64,000 bases of DNA. Source: Antedon mediterranea. Taxonomy: Eukaryota > Echinodermata > Crinoidea > Comatulida > Antedonidae. Location: NCBI RefSeq assembly GCF_964355755.1, contig NC_092679.1, positions 9,240,001 through 9,304,000 of the forward strand. The letters are read 5' to 3'. This document shows, piece by piece, positions 12,101-26,900 of this stretch. A program made the translations under genes and the position numbers. The notes under the pieces were generated by a model that worked only from the letters and a program-made list of their open reading frames with translations, was not told where the DNA came from and did no database searches. Numbering within the stretch: position 1 is the stretch's first letter; each line of letters starts with the position of its first letter.

Positions 12101-15100
12101 TATGTTAACAAGTTTTTTCGAAAATCACAAAATGGTCTAAAACGTCTCCAAATGCGATTTGAAGCTAATCTGTACACTTTGATGTTTTTATGTTAATAAG
12201 TTTTTTCGAAAATCACAAAATGGTCTAAAACGTTTCAAAATGCGATTTGAAGCTTTTCTTTACACTTTGGTGTTTTTATGTTAACAAGTTTTTTCGAAAA
12301 TCACAAAATGGTCTAAAACGTCTCCAAATGCGATTTGAAGCTATTCTGTACACTTTGATGTTTTTATGTTAACAAGTTTTTTCGAAGATCACAAAATGGT
12401 CTAAAACGTCTACAAATGCAATTTGAAGCTATTCTAAACACTTTTGTGTTTTTATGTTAACAAGTTTTTTTCGAAAATCACAAAATGGTCTAAAACGTCT
12501 GCAAATGCGATTTTAAACTATTCTTAGCACATTGGTGTTTTTATTTAAACAAATTTTTTCGAAACTCACAAAATGGTCTAAAACGTCTCCAAATGCGATT
12601 TGAAGCTATTTTAAGCACTTTGGTGTTTTTGTGTTAACAAGTTTTTCGAAATGCTCAAAATGGTCTAAAACGTTTTTAAACACGATATTAAGCTATTTTG
12701 TGCTCTTTGATGTTTTTTTGTGAAAAGTTTTAGCAAAATGCTCAAAATGGTCTAAAACGATTTCTAATGTGATTTTAAGCACTTTGATGTTTTTATGTTA
12801 ACTAGTTTTTTCGAAAATCACCAAATGGTCTAAAACGTCTCCAAATGCGATTTGAAGCTATTTTAAGCACTTAGGTGCTTTTGTGTAACCAAGTTTTTTT
12901 GAAAATCACAAAAGGGTCTAAAATGTCTCCAAATGTGATTTGAAGCTATTTTAAGCACTTTGGTGTTTTTGTGTTAACAAGTTTTTCGGAAATCACAAAA
13001 TTGTCTAAAACGTCTCCAAATGCGATTTGAAGCTATTCTGTACACTTTGATGTTTTTATGTTAACAAGTTTTTTAGAAAATCACAAAATGGTCTAAAACA
13101 TCTCCAAATGCGATTTAAAGCTATTTTAAGCACTTTGGTGTTTTTATGTTAACAAGTTTTTTCGAAAATCACAAAATGGTCTAAAACGTCTCCAAATGCG
13201 ATTTGAAGCTATTTTAAGCACTTTGGTGTTTTTGTGTTAACAAGTTTTTCGAAATGCTCAAAATGGTCTAAAACGTTTCCAAATGCGATTTGAAGCTATT
13301 CGGTACACTTTGATGTTTTGTGTGAAAATTTTCTGTCGAAATGCTCAAAATGGCCAAAAACGTTTTTAAATACGATATTAAGCTACTTTGTGCTCTTTGA
13401 TGTTTTTGTGTGAAATGTTTTATCGAAATGCTCAAAATGGTCTAAAACGGTTTCTAATGTGATTTCAAGCACTTTGATGTTTTTGTGTAACTAAGTTTTT
13501 CGAAAATCACAAAATTGTCTAAAACGTCTCCAAATGCGATTTGAAGCTATTCTGTACTCTTTGATTTTTTTATTTTAACAAGTTTTTCGAAAATCACAAA
13601 ATGGTCTAAAACGTCTCCAAATGCGATTTTAAGCTATTCTAAGCACTTTGGTGTTTTTATGTTAACAAGTTTTTTTGAAAATCACAAAATGGTCTAAAAC
13701 GTCTCTAAATGAGATTTGAAGCTTTTCTGTACACTTTGATGTTTTTATGTTAACAAGTTTTTTCGAAAATCACAAAATGGTCTAAAATGTCTCCAAATGC
13801 GATTTGAAGCTATTCTAAGCACTTTGGTGTTTTTATGGAAACAATTTTTTTCGAAAATCACAAAATGGTCTAAAACGTCTCCAAATGTGATTTGAAGCTA
13901 TTCTGTACACTTTGATGTTTTTATGTTAACAAGTTTTTTCGAAAATCACAAAATGGTCTAAAACGTCTACAAATGCGATTTGAAGCTATACTGTACACTT
14001 TGATGCTTTTATGTTAACAAGTTTTTTCGAAAATCACAAAATGGTCTAAAACGTTTCCAAATGCGATTTGAAGCTATTCTGTACACTTTGATGTTTTGTG
14101 TGAAAATTTTCTGTCGAAATGCTCAAAATGGTCAAAAACGTTTTTAAATACGATATTAAGCTACTTTGTGCTCTTTGATGTTTTTGTGTGAAATGTTTTA
14201 TCGAAATGCTCAAAATGGTCTAAAACGGTTTCTAATGTGATTTCAAGCACTTTGATGTTTTTGTGTAACCAAGTTTTTCGAAAATCACAAAATGGTCTAA
14301 AACGTCTCCAAATGCGATTTGAAGCTATTCTGTACACTTTGATGTTTTTATGTTAACAAGTTTTTCGAAAATCACAAAATGGTCTAAAACGTCTCCAAAT
14401 GCGATTTGAAGCTATTCTGTACACTTTGATGTTTTTATGTTAACAAGTTTTTCGAAAATCACAAAATGGTCTAAAACGTCTCTAAATGCGATTTGAAGCT
14501 TTTCTGTACACTTTGATGTTTTTATGTTAACAACTTTTTTCGAAAATCACAAAATGGTCTAAAATGTCTCCAAATGCGATTTGAAGCTATTCTAAGCACT
14601 TTGGTGTTTTTATGTTAACAAGTTTTTTCGAAAATCACAAAATGGTCTAAAACGTCTCCAAATGCGATTTGAAGCTATTCTGTACACTTTGATGTTTTTA
14701 TGTTAACAAGTTTTTTCGAAAATCACAAAATGGTCTAAAACGTCTACAAATGCGATTTGAAGCTATTCTGTACACTTTGATGTTTTTATGTTAACAAGTT
14801 TTTTCGAAAATCACAAAATGGTCTAAAACGTTTCCAAATGCGATTTGAAGCTATTCTGTACACTTTGATGTTTTGTGTGAAAATTTTCTTTCGAAATGCT
14901 CAAAATGGTCAAAAACGTTTTTAAATACGATATTAAGCTACTTTGTGCTCTTTGATGTTTTTGTGTGAAATGTTTTATCGAAATGCTCAAAATGGTCTAA
15001 AACGGTTTCTAATGTGATTTCAAGCACTTTGATGTTTTTGTGTAACCAAGTTTTTCGAAAATCACAAAATTGTCTAAAACGTCTCCAAATGCGATTTGAA

Positions 15101-15542
15101 GCTATTCTGTACACTTTGATGTTTTTATGTTAACAAGTTTTTCGAAAATCACAAAATGGTCTAAAACGTCTCCAAATGCGATTTTAAGCTATTCTAAGCA
15201 CTTTGGTGTTTTTATGTTAACAAGTTCTTTTGAAAATCACAAAATGGTCTAAAACGTCTCTAAATGCGATTTGAAGCTATTCTGTACACTTTGATGTTTT
15301 TATGTTAACAAGTTTTTTCGAAAATCACAAAATGGTCTAAAACGTCTACAAATGCGATTTGAAGCTATTCTAAGCACTTTGGTGTTTTTATGGAAACAAT
15401 TTTTTTCGAAAATCACAAAATGGTCTAAAACGTTTCCAAATGCGATTTGAAGCTATTCTGTACACTTTGATGTTTTGTGTGAAAATTTTCTGTCGAAATG
15501 CTCAAAATGGTCAAAAACGTTTTTAAATACGATATTAAGCTA

Positions 15543-18500
15543 CTTTGTGCTCTTTGATGTTTTTGTGTGAAATGTTTTATCGAAATGCTCAAAATGGTCT
15601 AAAACGGTTTCTAATGTGATTTCAAGCACTTTGATGTTTTTGTGTAACCAAGTTTTTTGAAAATCACAAAATTGTCTAAAACGTCTCCAAATGCGATTTG
15701 AAGCTATTCTGTACACTTTGATGTTTTTATGTTAACAAGTTTTTCGAAAATCACAAAATGGTCTAAAACGTGTCTCCAAATGCGATTTTAAGCTATTCTA
15801 AGCACTTTGGTGTTTTTATGTTAACAAGTTTTTTTGAAAATCACAAAATGGTCTAAAACGTCTCTAAATGCGATTTGAAGCTTTTCTGTACACTTTGATG
15901 TTTTTATGTTAACAACTTTTTTCGAAAATCACAAAATGGTCTAAAATGTCTCCAAATGCGATTTGAAGCTATTCTAAGCACTTTGGTGTTTTTATGTTAA
16001 CAAGTTTTTTCGAAAATCACAAAATGGTCTAAAACGTCTCCAAATGCGATTTGAAGCTATTCTGTACACTTTGATGTTTTTATGTTAACAAGTTTTTTCG
16101 AAAATCACAAAATGGTCTAAAACGTCTACAAATGCGATTTGAAGCTATTCTGTACACTTTGATGTTTTTATGTTAACAAGTTTTTTCGAAAATCACAAAA
16201 TGGTCTAAAACGTTTCCAAATGCGATTTGAAGCTATTCTGTACACTTTGATGTTTTGTGTGAAAATTTTCTTTCGAAATGCTCAAAATGGTCAAAAACGT
16301 TTTTAAATACGATATTAAGCTACTTTGTGCTCTTTGATGTTTTTGTGTGAAATGTTTTATCGAAATGCTCAAAATGGTCTAAAACGGTTTCTAATGTGAT
16401 TTCAAGCACTTTGATGTTTTTGTGTAACCAAGTTTTTCGAAAATCACAAAATTGTCTAAAACGTCTCCAAATGCGATTTGAAGCTATTCTGTACACTTTG
16501 ATGTTTTTATGTTAACAAGTTTTTCGAAAATCACAAAATGGTCTAAAACGTCTCCAAATGCGATTTGAAGCTATTCTGTACACTTTGATGTTTTTATGTT
16601 AACAAGTTTTTCGAAAATCACAAAATGGTCTAAAACGTCTCTAAATGCGATTTGAAGCTTTTCTGTACACTTTGATGTTTTTATGTTAACAACTTTTTTC
16701 GAAAATCAATAAATGGTCTAAAATGTCTCCAAATGCGATTTGAAGCTATTCTAAGCACTTTGATGTTTTTATGTTACCAAGTTTTTTCGAAAATCACAAA
16801 ATGGTCTAAAATGTCTCCAATAGCGATTTTAAGCTATTCTGTACACTTTGATGTTTTTATGTTAACAAGTTTTTCGAAAATCACAAAATGGTCTAAAACG
16901 TCTCCAAATGCGATTTTAAGTTATTCTAAGCACTTTGGTGTTTTTATGTTAACAAGTTTTTTTGAAAATCACAAAATGGTCTAAAACGTCTCTAAATGCG
17001 ATTTGAAGCTTTTCTGTACACTTTGATGTTTTTATGTTAACAACTTTTTTCGAAAATCACAAAATGGTCTAAAATGTCTCCAAATGCGATTTGAAGCTAT
17101 TCTAAGCACTTTGGTGTTTTTATGGAAACAATTTTTTTCGAAAATCACAAAATGGTCTAAAACGTCTCCAATAGCGATTTGAAGCTTTTCTGTACACTTT
17201 GGTGTTTTTATGTTAACAAGTTTTTTCGAAAATCACAAAATGGTCTAAAACGTCTCCAAATGCGATTTGAAGCTAATCTGTACACTTTGATGTTTTTATG
17301 TTAACAAGTTTTTTCGAAAATCACAAAATGGTCTAAAACGTTTCCAAATGCGATTTGAAGCTTTTCTTTACACTTTGGTGTTTTTATGTTAACAAGTTTT
17401 TTCGAAAATCACAAAATGGTCTAAAACGTCTCCAAATGCGATTTGAAGCTATTCTGTACACTTTGATGTTTTTATGTTAACAAGTTTTTTCGAAGATCAC
17501 AAAATGGTCTAAAACGTCTACAAATGCAATTTGAAGCTATTCTAAGCACTTTTGTGTTTTTATGTTAACAAGTTTTTTCGAAAATCACAAAATGGTCTAA
17601 AACGTCTGCAAATGCGATTTTAAACTATTCTTAGTACATTGGTGTTTTTATTTAAACAAATTTTTTCGAAACTCACAAAATGGTCTAAAACGTCTCCAAA
17701 TGCGATTTGAAGCTATTTTAAGCACTTTGATGTTTTTGTGTAACCAAGTTTTTCGAAAATCACAAAATTGTCTAAAACGTCTCCAAATGCGATTTGAAGC
17801 TATTTTGTGCTCTTTGGTGTTTTTTTGTGAAAAGTTTTAGCAAAATGCTCAAAATGGTCTAAAACGATTTCTAATGTGATTTTAAGCACTTTGATGTTTT
17901 TATGTTAACTAGTTTTTTCGAAAATCACAAAATGGTCTAAAACGTCTCCAAATGCGATTTGAAGCTATTTTAAGCACTTAGGTGCTTTTGTGTAACCAAG
18001 TTTTTTAGAAAATCACAAAAGGGTCTAAAATGTCTCCAAATGTGATTTGAAGCTATTTTAAGCACTTTGGTGTTTTTGTGTTAACAAGTTTTTCGGAAAT
18101 CACAAAATTGTCTAAAACGTCTCCAAATGCGATTTGAAGCTATTTTGTACACTTTGATGTTTTTATGTTAACAAGTTTTTTAGAAAATCACAAAATGGTC
18201 TAAAACATCTCCAAATGCGATTTAAAGCTATTTTAAGCACTTTGGTGTTTTTATGTTAACAAGTTTTTTCGAAAATCACAAAATGGTCTAAAACGTCTCC
18301 AAATGCGATTTGAAGCTATTTTAAGCACTTGGGTGTTTTTGTGTTAACAAGTTTTTCGAAATGCTCAAAATGGTCTAAAACGTTTCCAAATGCGATTTGA
18401 AGCTATTCTGTACACTTTGATGTTTTGTGTGAAAATTTTCTGTCGAAATGCTCAAAATGGTCAAAAACGTTTTTAAATACGATATTAAGCTACTTTGTGC

Positions 18501-21500
18501 TCTTTGATGTTTTTGTGTGAAATGTTTTATCGAAATGCTCAAAATGGTCTAAAACGGTTTCTAATGTGATTTCAAGCACTTTGATGTTTTTGTGTAACCA
18601 AGTTTTTCGAAAATCACAAAATTGTCTAAAACGTCTCCAAATGCGATTTGAAGCTATTCTGTACTCTTTGATGTTTTTATGTTAACAAGTTTTTCGAAAA
18701 TCACAAAATGGTCTAAAACGTCTCCAAATGCGATTTTAAGCTATTCTAAGCACTTTGGTGTTTTTATGTTAACAAGTTTTTTTGAAATCACAAAATGGTC
18801 TAAAACGTCTCTAAATGAGATTTGAAGCTTTTCTGTACATTTTGATGTTTTTATGTTAACAAGTTTTTTCGAAAATCACAAAATGGTCTAAAATGTCTCC
18901 AAATGCGATTTGAAGCTATTCTAAGCACTTTGGTGTTTTTATGGAAACAATTTTTTTCGAAAATCACAAAATGGTCTAAAACGTCTCCAAATGTGATTTG
19001 AAGCTATTCTGTACACTTTGATGTTTTTATGTTAGCAAGTTTTTTCGAAAATCACAAAATGGTCTAAAACGTCTACAAATGCGATTTGAAGCTAATCTGT
19101 ACACTTTGATGTTTTTATGTTAACAAGTTTTTTCGAAAATCACAAAAGGGTCTAAAATGTCTGTAAATGCGATTTGAAGCTATTTAAAGCACTTTGGTGT
19201 TTTTATGTTAACAAGTTTTTTCGAAAATCACAAAATGGTCTAAAATGTCTCCAAATGCGATTTGAAGCTATTCTAAGCACTTTGGTGTTTTTATGGAAAC
19301 AATTTTTTTCGAAAATCACAAAATGGTCTAAAACGTCTCCAAATGTGATTTGAAGCTATTCTGTACACTTTGATGTTTTTATGTTAGCAAGTTTTTTCGA
19401 AAATCACAAAATGGTCTAAAACGTCTACAAATGCGATTTGAAGCTAATCTGTACACTTTGATGTTTTTATGTTAACAAGTTTTTTCGAAAATCACAAAAG
19501 GGTCTAAAATGTCTGTAAATGCGATTTGAAGCTATTTAAAGCACTTTGGTGTTTTTAGATTAACAAGTTTTTTCGAAAATCACAAAATGGTCTAAAACGT
19601 CTACAAATGCGATTTGAAGCTATTCTAAGCACTTTTGTGTTTTTATGTTAACAAGTTTTTTCGAAAATCACAAAATGGTCTAAAACGTCTCCAAATGCGA
19701 TTTGAAGCTATTTTAAGCACTTTGGTGTTTTTATGTTACCAAGTTTTTTCGAAAATCACAAAATGGTCTAAAATGTCTCTAATAGCGATTTTAAGCTATT
19801 CTGTACACTTTGATGTTTTTATGTTAACAAGTTTTTCGAAAATCACAAAATGGTCTAAAACGTCTCCAAATGCGATTTTAAGCTATTCTAAGCACTTTGG
19901 TGTTTTTATGTTAACAAGTTTTTTTGAAAATCACAAAATGGTCTAAAACGTCTCTAAATGCGATTTGAAGCTTTTCTGTACACTTTGATGTTTTTATGTT
20001 AACAACTTTTTTCGAAAATCACAAAATGGTCTAAAATGTCTCCAAATGCGATTTGAAGCTATTCTAAGCACTTTGGTGTTTTTATGGAAACAATTTTTTT
20101 CGAAAATCACAAAATGGTCTAAAACGTCTCCAATAGCGATTTGAAGCTTTTCTGTACACTTTGGTGTTTTTATGTTAACAAGTTTTTTCGAAAATCACAA
20201 AATGGTCTAAAACGTCTCCAAATGCGATTTGAAGCTAATCTGTACACTTTGATGTTTTTATGTTAACAAGTTTTTTCGAAAATCACAAAATGGTCTAAAA
20301 CGTTTCCAAATGCGATTTGAAGCTTTTCTTTACACTTTGGTGTTTTTATGTTAACAAGTTTTTTCGAAAATCACAAAATGGTCTAAAACGTCTACAAATG
20401 CAATTTGAAGCTATTCTAAGCACTTTTGTGTTTTTATGTTAACAAGTTTTTTCGAAAATCACAAAATGGTCTAAAACGTCTACAAATGCGATTTGAAGCT
20501 ATTCTAAGCACTTTTGTGTTTTTATGTTAACAAGTTTTTTCGAAAATCACAAAATGGTCTAAAACGTCTGCAAATGCGATTTTAAACTATTCTTAGCACA
20601 TTGGTGTTTTTATTTAAACAAATTTTTTCGAAACTCACAAAATGGTCTAAAACGTCTCCAAATGCGATTTGAAGCTATTTTAAGCACTTTGGTGTTTTTG
20701 TGTTAACAAGTTTTTCGAAATGCTCAAAATGGTCTAAAACGTTTTTAAACACGATATTAAGCTATTTTGTGCTCTTTGGTGTTTTTTTGTGAAAAGTTTT
20801 AGCAAAATGCTCAAAATGGTCTAAAACGATTTCTAATGTGATTTTAAGCACTTTGATGTTTTTATGTTAACTAGTTTTTTCGAAAATCACAAAATGGTCT
20901 AAAACGTCTCCAAATGCGATTTGAAGCTATTTTAAGCACTTAGGTGCTTTTGTGTAACCAAGTTTTTTAGAAAATCACAAAAGGGTCTAAAATGTCTCCA
21001 AATGTGATTTGAAGCTATTTTAAGGACTTTGGTGTTTTTGTGTTAACAAGTTTTTCGGAAATCACAAAATTGTCTAAAACGTCTCCAAATGCGATTTGAA
21101 GCTATTCTGTACACTTTGATGTTTTTATGTTAACAAGTTTTTTAGAAAATCACAAAATGGTCTAAAACATCTCCAAATGCGATTTAAAGCTATTTTAAGC
21201 ACTTTGGTGTTTTTATGTTAACAAGTTTTTTCGAAAATCACAAAATGGTCTAAAACGTCTCCAAATGCGATTTGAAGCTATTTTAAGCACTTGGGTGTTT
21301 TTGTGTTAACAAGTTTTTCGAAATGCTCAAAATGGTCTAAAACGTTTCCAAATGCGATTTGAAGCTATTCTGTACACTTTGATGTTTTGTGTGAAAATTT
21401 TCTGTCGAAATGCTCAAAATGGTCAAAAACGTTTTTAAATACGATATTAAGCTACTTTGTGCTCTTTGATGTTTTTGTGTGAAATGTTTTATCGAAATGC

Positions 21501-23700
21501 TCAAAATGGTCTAAAACGGTTTCTAATGTGATTTCAAGCACTTTGATGTTTTTGTGTAACCAAGTTTTTCGAAAATCACAAAATTGTCTAAAACGTCTCC
21601 AAATGCGATTTGAAGCTATTCTGTACTCTTTGATGTTTTTATGTTAACAAGTTTTTCGAAAATCACAAAATGGTCTAAAACGTCTCCAAATGCGATTTTA
21701 AGCTATTCTAAGCACTTTGGTGTTTTTATGTTAACAAGTTTTTTTGAAATCACAAAATGGTCTAAAACGTCTCTAAATGAGATTTGAAGCTTTTCTGTAC
21801 ATTTTGATGTTTTTATGTTAACAAGTTTTTTCGAAAATCACAAAATGGTCTAAAATGTCTCCAAATGCGATTTGAAGCTATTCTAAGCACTTTGGTGTTT
21901 TTATGGAAACAATTTTTTTCGAAAATCACAAAATGGTCTAAAACGTCTCCAAATGTGATTTGAAGCTATTCTGTACACTTTGATGTTTTTATGTTAACAA
22001 GTTTTTCGAAAATCACAAAATGGTCTAAAACGTCTCCAAATGCGATTTTAAGCTATTCTAAGCACTTTGGTGTTTTTATGTTAACAAGTTTTTTTGAAAA
22101 TCACAAAATGGTCTAAAACGTCTCTAAATGCGATTTGAAGCTATTTTAAGAACTTTGGTGTTTTTATCTTAACAAGTTTTTTCGAAAATCACAAAATGGT
22201 CTAAAACGTCTCCAAATGCGATTTGAAGCTATTCTAAGCACTTTTGTGTTTTTATGTTAACAAGTTTTTTCGAAAATCACAATATGGTCTAAAACGTCTG
22301 CAAATGCGATTTGAAGCTATTCTAAGCACTTTGGTGTTTTTATGGAAACAATTTTTTTCGAAAATCACAAAATGGTCTAAAACGTCTCCAAATGTGATTT
22401 GAAGCTATTCTGTACACTTTGATGTTTTTATGTTAGCAAGTTTTTTCGAAAATCACAAAATGGTCTAAAACGTCTACAAATGCGATTTGAAGCTAATCTG
22501 TACACTTTGATGTTTTTATGTTAACAAGTTTTTTCGAAAATCACAAAAGGGTCTAAAATGTCTGTAAATGCGATTTGAAGCTATTTAAAGCACTTTGGTG
22601 TTTTTAGATTAACAAGTTTTTTCGAAAATCACAAAATGGTCTAAAACGTCTACAAATGCGATTTGAAGCTATTCTAAGCACTTTTGTGTTTTTATGTTAA
22701 CAAGTTTTTTCGAAAATCACAAAATGGTCTAAAACGTCTCCAAATGCGATTTGAAGCTATTTTAAGCACTTTGGTGTTTTTGTGTTAACAAGTTTTTCGA
22801 AAATCACAAAATGGTCTAAAACGTTTCCAAATGCGATTTGAAGCTATTCTGTACACTTTGATGTTTTGTGTGAAAATTTTCTTTCGAAATGCTCAAAATG
22901 GTCAAAAACGTTTTTAAATACGATATTAAGCTACTTTGTGCTCTTTGATGTTTTTGTGTGAAATGTTTTATCGAAATGCTCAAAATGGTCTAAAACGGTT
23001 TCTAATGTGATTTCAAGCACTTTGATGTTTTTGTGTAACCAAGTTTTTCGAAAATCACAAAATTGTCTAAAACGTCTCCAAATGCGATTTGAAGCTATTC
23101 TGTACACTTTGATGTTTTTATGTTAACAAGTTTTTCGAAAATCACAAAATGGTCTAAAACGTCTCCAAATGCGATTTGAAGCTATTCTGTACACTTTGAT
23201 GTTTTTATGTTAACAAGTTTTTCGAAAATCACAAAATGGTGTAAAACGTCTCTAAATGTGATTTGAAGCTTTTCTGTACACTTTAATGTTTTTATGTTAA
23301 CAACTTTTTTCGAAAATCACAAAATGGTCTAAAATGTCTCCAAATGCGATTTGAAGCTATTCTAAGCACTTTGATGTTTTTATGTTAACAAGTTTTTTCG
23401 AAAATCACAAAATGGTCTAAAACGTCTCCAATAGCGATTTTAAGCTATTCTGTACACTTTGATGTTTTTATGTTAACAAGTTTTTCGAAAATCACAAAAT
23501 GGTCTAAAACGTCTCCAAATGCGATTTTAAGCTATTCTAAGCACTTTGGTGTTTTTATGTTAACAAGTTTTTTTGAAAATCACAAAATGGTCTAAAACGT
23601 CTCTAAATGCGATTTGAAGCTTTTCTGTACACTTTGATGTTTTTATGTTAACAACTTTTTTCGAAAATCACAAAATGGTCTAAAATGTCTCCAAATGCGA
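15543..23700 (+). repeat. Large repeat block B, partial copy of A
   Basis: Matches block A at an offset of 15542 bp, falling to 15454 bp after about 19.2 kb, because B lacks one 88-bp monomer that A has near 3.65 kb. B also differs around 20.38 kb, where one monomer of A is replaced by another type without length change. Similarity to A in this register ends near 23.70 kb (A equivalent about 8.25 kb), where B continues with a different monomer. Marker modules lie at 15543, 16323, 18493, 21455 and 22934, and at 17833 and 20795. B-specific variants include AATCAATAAATGG at about 16706 and CTTAGTACATT at about 17629. Confidence 0.85.
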
Positions 23701-23972
23701 TTTGAAGCTATTCTAAGCACTTTTGTGTTTTTATGTTAACAAGTTTTTTCGAAAATCACAAAATGGTCTAAAACGTCTCCAAATGCGATTTGAAGCTATT
23801 TTAAGCACTTTGGTGTTTTTGTGTTAACAAGTTTTTCGAAAATCACAAAATGGTCTAAAACGTTTCCAAATGCGATTTGAAGCTATTCTGTACACTTTGA
23901 TGTTTTGTGTGAAAATTTTCTTTCGAAATGCTCAAAATGGTCAAAAACGTTTTTAAATACGATATTAAGCTA

Positions 23973-26900
23973 CTTTGTGCTCTTTGATGTTTTTGTGTGA
24001 AATGTTTTATCGAAATGCTCAAAATGGTCTAAAACGGTTTCTAATGTGATTTCAAGCACTTTGATGTTTTTGTGTAACCAAGTTTTTCGAAAATCACAAA
24101 ATTGTCTAAAACGTCTCCAAATGCGATTTGAAGCTATTCTGTACACTTTGATGTTTTTATGTTAACAAGTTTTTCGAAAATCACAAAATGGTCTAAAACG
24201 TCTCCAAATGCGATTTGAAGCTATTCTGTAAACTTTGATGTTTTTATGTTAACAAGTTTTTCGAAAATCACAAAATGGTCTAAAACGTCTCTAAATGCGA
24301 TTTGAAGCTTTTCTGTACACTTTGATGTTTTTATGTTAACAACTTTTTTCGAAAATCACAAAATGGTCTAAAATGTCTCCAAATGCGATTTGAAGCTATT
24401 CTAAGCACTTTGATGTTTTTATGTTACCAAGTTTTTTCGAAAATCACAAAATGGTCTAAAACGTCTCCAATAGCGATTTTAAGCTATTCTGTACACTTTG
24501 ATGTTTTTATGTTAACAAGTTTTTCGAAAATCACAAAATGGTCTAAAACGTCTCCAAATGCGATTTTAAGCTATTCTAAGCACTTTGGTGTTTTTATGTT
24601 AATAAGTTTTTTTGAAAATCACGAAATGGTCTAAAACGTCTCTAAATGCGATTTGAAGCTTTTCTGTACACTTTGATGTTTTTATGTTAACAACTTTTTT
24701 CGAAAATCACAAAATGGTCTAAAATGTCTCCAAATGCGATTTGAAGCTATTCTAAGCACTTTGGTGTTTTTATGGAAACAATTTTTTTCGAAAATCACAA
24801 AATGGTCTAAAACGTCTCCAATAGCGATTTGAAGCTTTTCTGTACACTTTGGTGTTTTTATGTTAACAAGTTTTTTCGAAAATCACAAAATGGTCTAAAA
24901 CGTCTCCAAATGCGATTTGAAGCTAATCTGTACACTTTGATGTTTTTATGTTAACAAGTTTTTTCGAAAATCACAAAATGGTCTAAAACGTTTCCAAATG
25001 CGATTTGAAGCTTTTCTTTACACTTTGGTGTTTTTATGTTAACAAGTTTTTTCGAAAATCACAAAATGGTCTAAAACGTCTCCAAATGCGATTTGAAGCT
25101 ATTCTGTACACTTTGATGTTTTTATGTTAACAAGTTTTTTCGAAGATCACAAAATGGTCTAAAACGTCTACAAATGCAATTTGAAGCTATTCTAAGCACT
25201 TTTGTGTTTTTATGTTAACAAGTTTTTTCGAAAATCACAAAATGGTCTAAAACGTCTGCAAATGCGATTTTAAACTATTCTTAGCACATGGGTGTTTTTA
25301 TTTAAACAAATTTTTTCGAAACTCACAAAATGGTCTAAAACGTCTCCAAATGCGATTTGAAGCTATTTTAAGCACTTTGGTGTTTTTGTGTTAACAAGTT
25401 TTTCGAAATGCTCAAAATGGTCTAAAACGTTTTTAAACACGATATTAAGCTATTTTGTGCTCTTTGGTGTTTTTTTGTGAAAAGTTTTAGCAAAATGCTC
25501 AAAATGGTCTAAAACGATTTCTAATGTGATTTTAAGCACTTTGATGTTTTTATGTTAACTAGTTTTTTCGAAAATCACAAAATGGTCTAAAACGTCTCCA
25601 AATGCGATTTGAAGCTATTTTAAGCACTTAAGTGCTTTTGTGTAACCAAGTTTTTTTGAAAATCACAAAAGGGTCTAAAATGTCTCCAAATGTGATTTGA
25701 AGCTATTTTAAGCACTTTGGTGTTTTTGTGTTAACAAGTTTTTCGGAAATCACCAAATTGTCTAAAACGTCTCCAAATGCGATTTGAAGCTATTCTGTAC
25801 ACTTTGATGTTTTTATGTTAACAAGTTTTTTAGAAAATCACAAAATGGTCTAAAACATCTCCAAATGCGATTTAAAGCTATTTTAAGCACTTTGGTGTTT
25901 TTATGTTAACAAGTTTTTTCGAAAATCACAAAATGGTCTAAAACGTCTCCAAATGCGATTTGAAGCTATTTTAAGCACTTTGGTGTTTTTGTGTTAACAA
26001 GTTTTTCGAAATGCTCAAAATGGTCTAAAACGTTTCCAAATGCGATTTGAAGCTATTCTGTACACTTTGATGTTTTGTGTGAAAATTTTCTGTCGAAATG
26101 CTCAAAATGGTCAAAAACGTTTTTAAATACGATATTAAGCTACTTTGTGCTCTTTGATGTTTTTGTGTGAAATGTTTTATCGAAATGCTCAAAATGGTCT
26201 AAAACGGTTTCTAATGTGATTTCAAGCACTTTGATGTTTTTGTGTAACCAAGTTTTTCGAAAATCACAAAATTGTCTAAAACGTCTCCAAATGCGATTTG
26301 AAGCTATTCTGTACTCTTTGATGTTTTTATGTTAACAAGTTTTTCGAAAATCACAAAATGGTCTAAAACGTCTCCAAATGCGATTTTAAGCTATTCTAAG
26401 CACTTTGGTGTTTTTATGTTAACAAGTTTTTTTGAAATCACAAAATGGTCTAAAACGTCTCTAAATGAGATTTGAAGCTTTTCTGTACATTTTGATGTTT
26501 TTATGTTAACAAGTTTTTTCGAAAATCACAAAATGGTCTAAAATGTCTCCAAATGCGATTTGAAGCTATTCTAAGCACTTTGGTGTTTTTATGGAAACAA
26601 TTTTTTTCGAAAATCACAAAATGGTCTAAAACGTCTCCAAATGTGATTTGAAGCTATTCTGTACACTTTGATGTTTTTATGTTAGCAAGTTTTTTCGAAA
26701 ATCACAAAATGGTCTAAAACGTCTACAAATGCGATTTGAAGCTAATCTGTACACTTTGATGTTTTTATGTTAACAAGTTTTTTCGAAAATCACAAAAGGG
26801 TCTAAAATGTCTGTAAATGCTATTTGAAGCTATTTAAAGCACTTTGGTGTTTTTAGGTTAACAAGTTTTTTCGAAAATCACAAAAGGGTCTAAAATGTCT

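Larger units (their letters stand above)
1..15542 (+). repeat. Large repeat block A (15542 bp)
   Basis: Position 1 and position 15543 begin with the same sequence, and both carry two rare variants nearby: GTTTTTTGAAAATC in the third monomer and an extra TG in AAAACGTGTCTCC (around 230 and 15770). The block holds ten CTTTGTGCTC marker modules at 1, 781, 2951, 6001, 7480, 9650, 11218, 13386, 14164 and 14941, and four AGTTTTAGCA modules at 2291, 5341, 8990 and 12726. Within it, about 1.0-3.6 kb and 4.1-6.6 kb are related at a 3050-bp offset. The left end is the window edge, so the true start is unknown. Confidence 0.85.
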
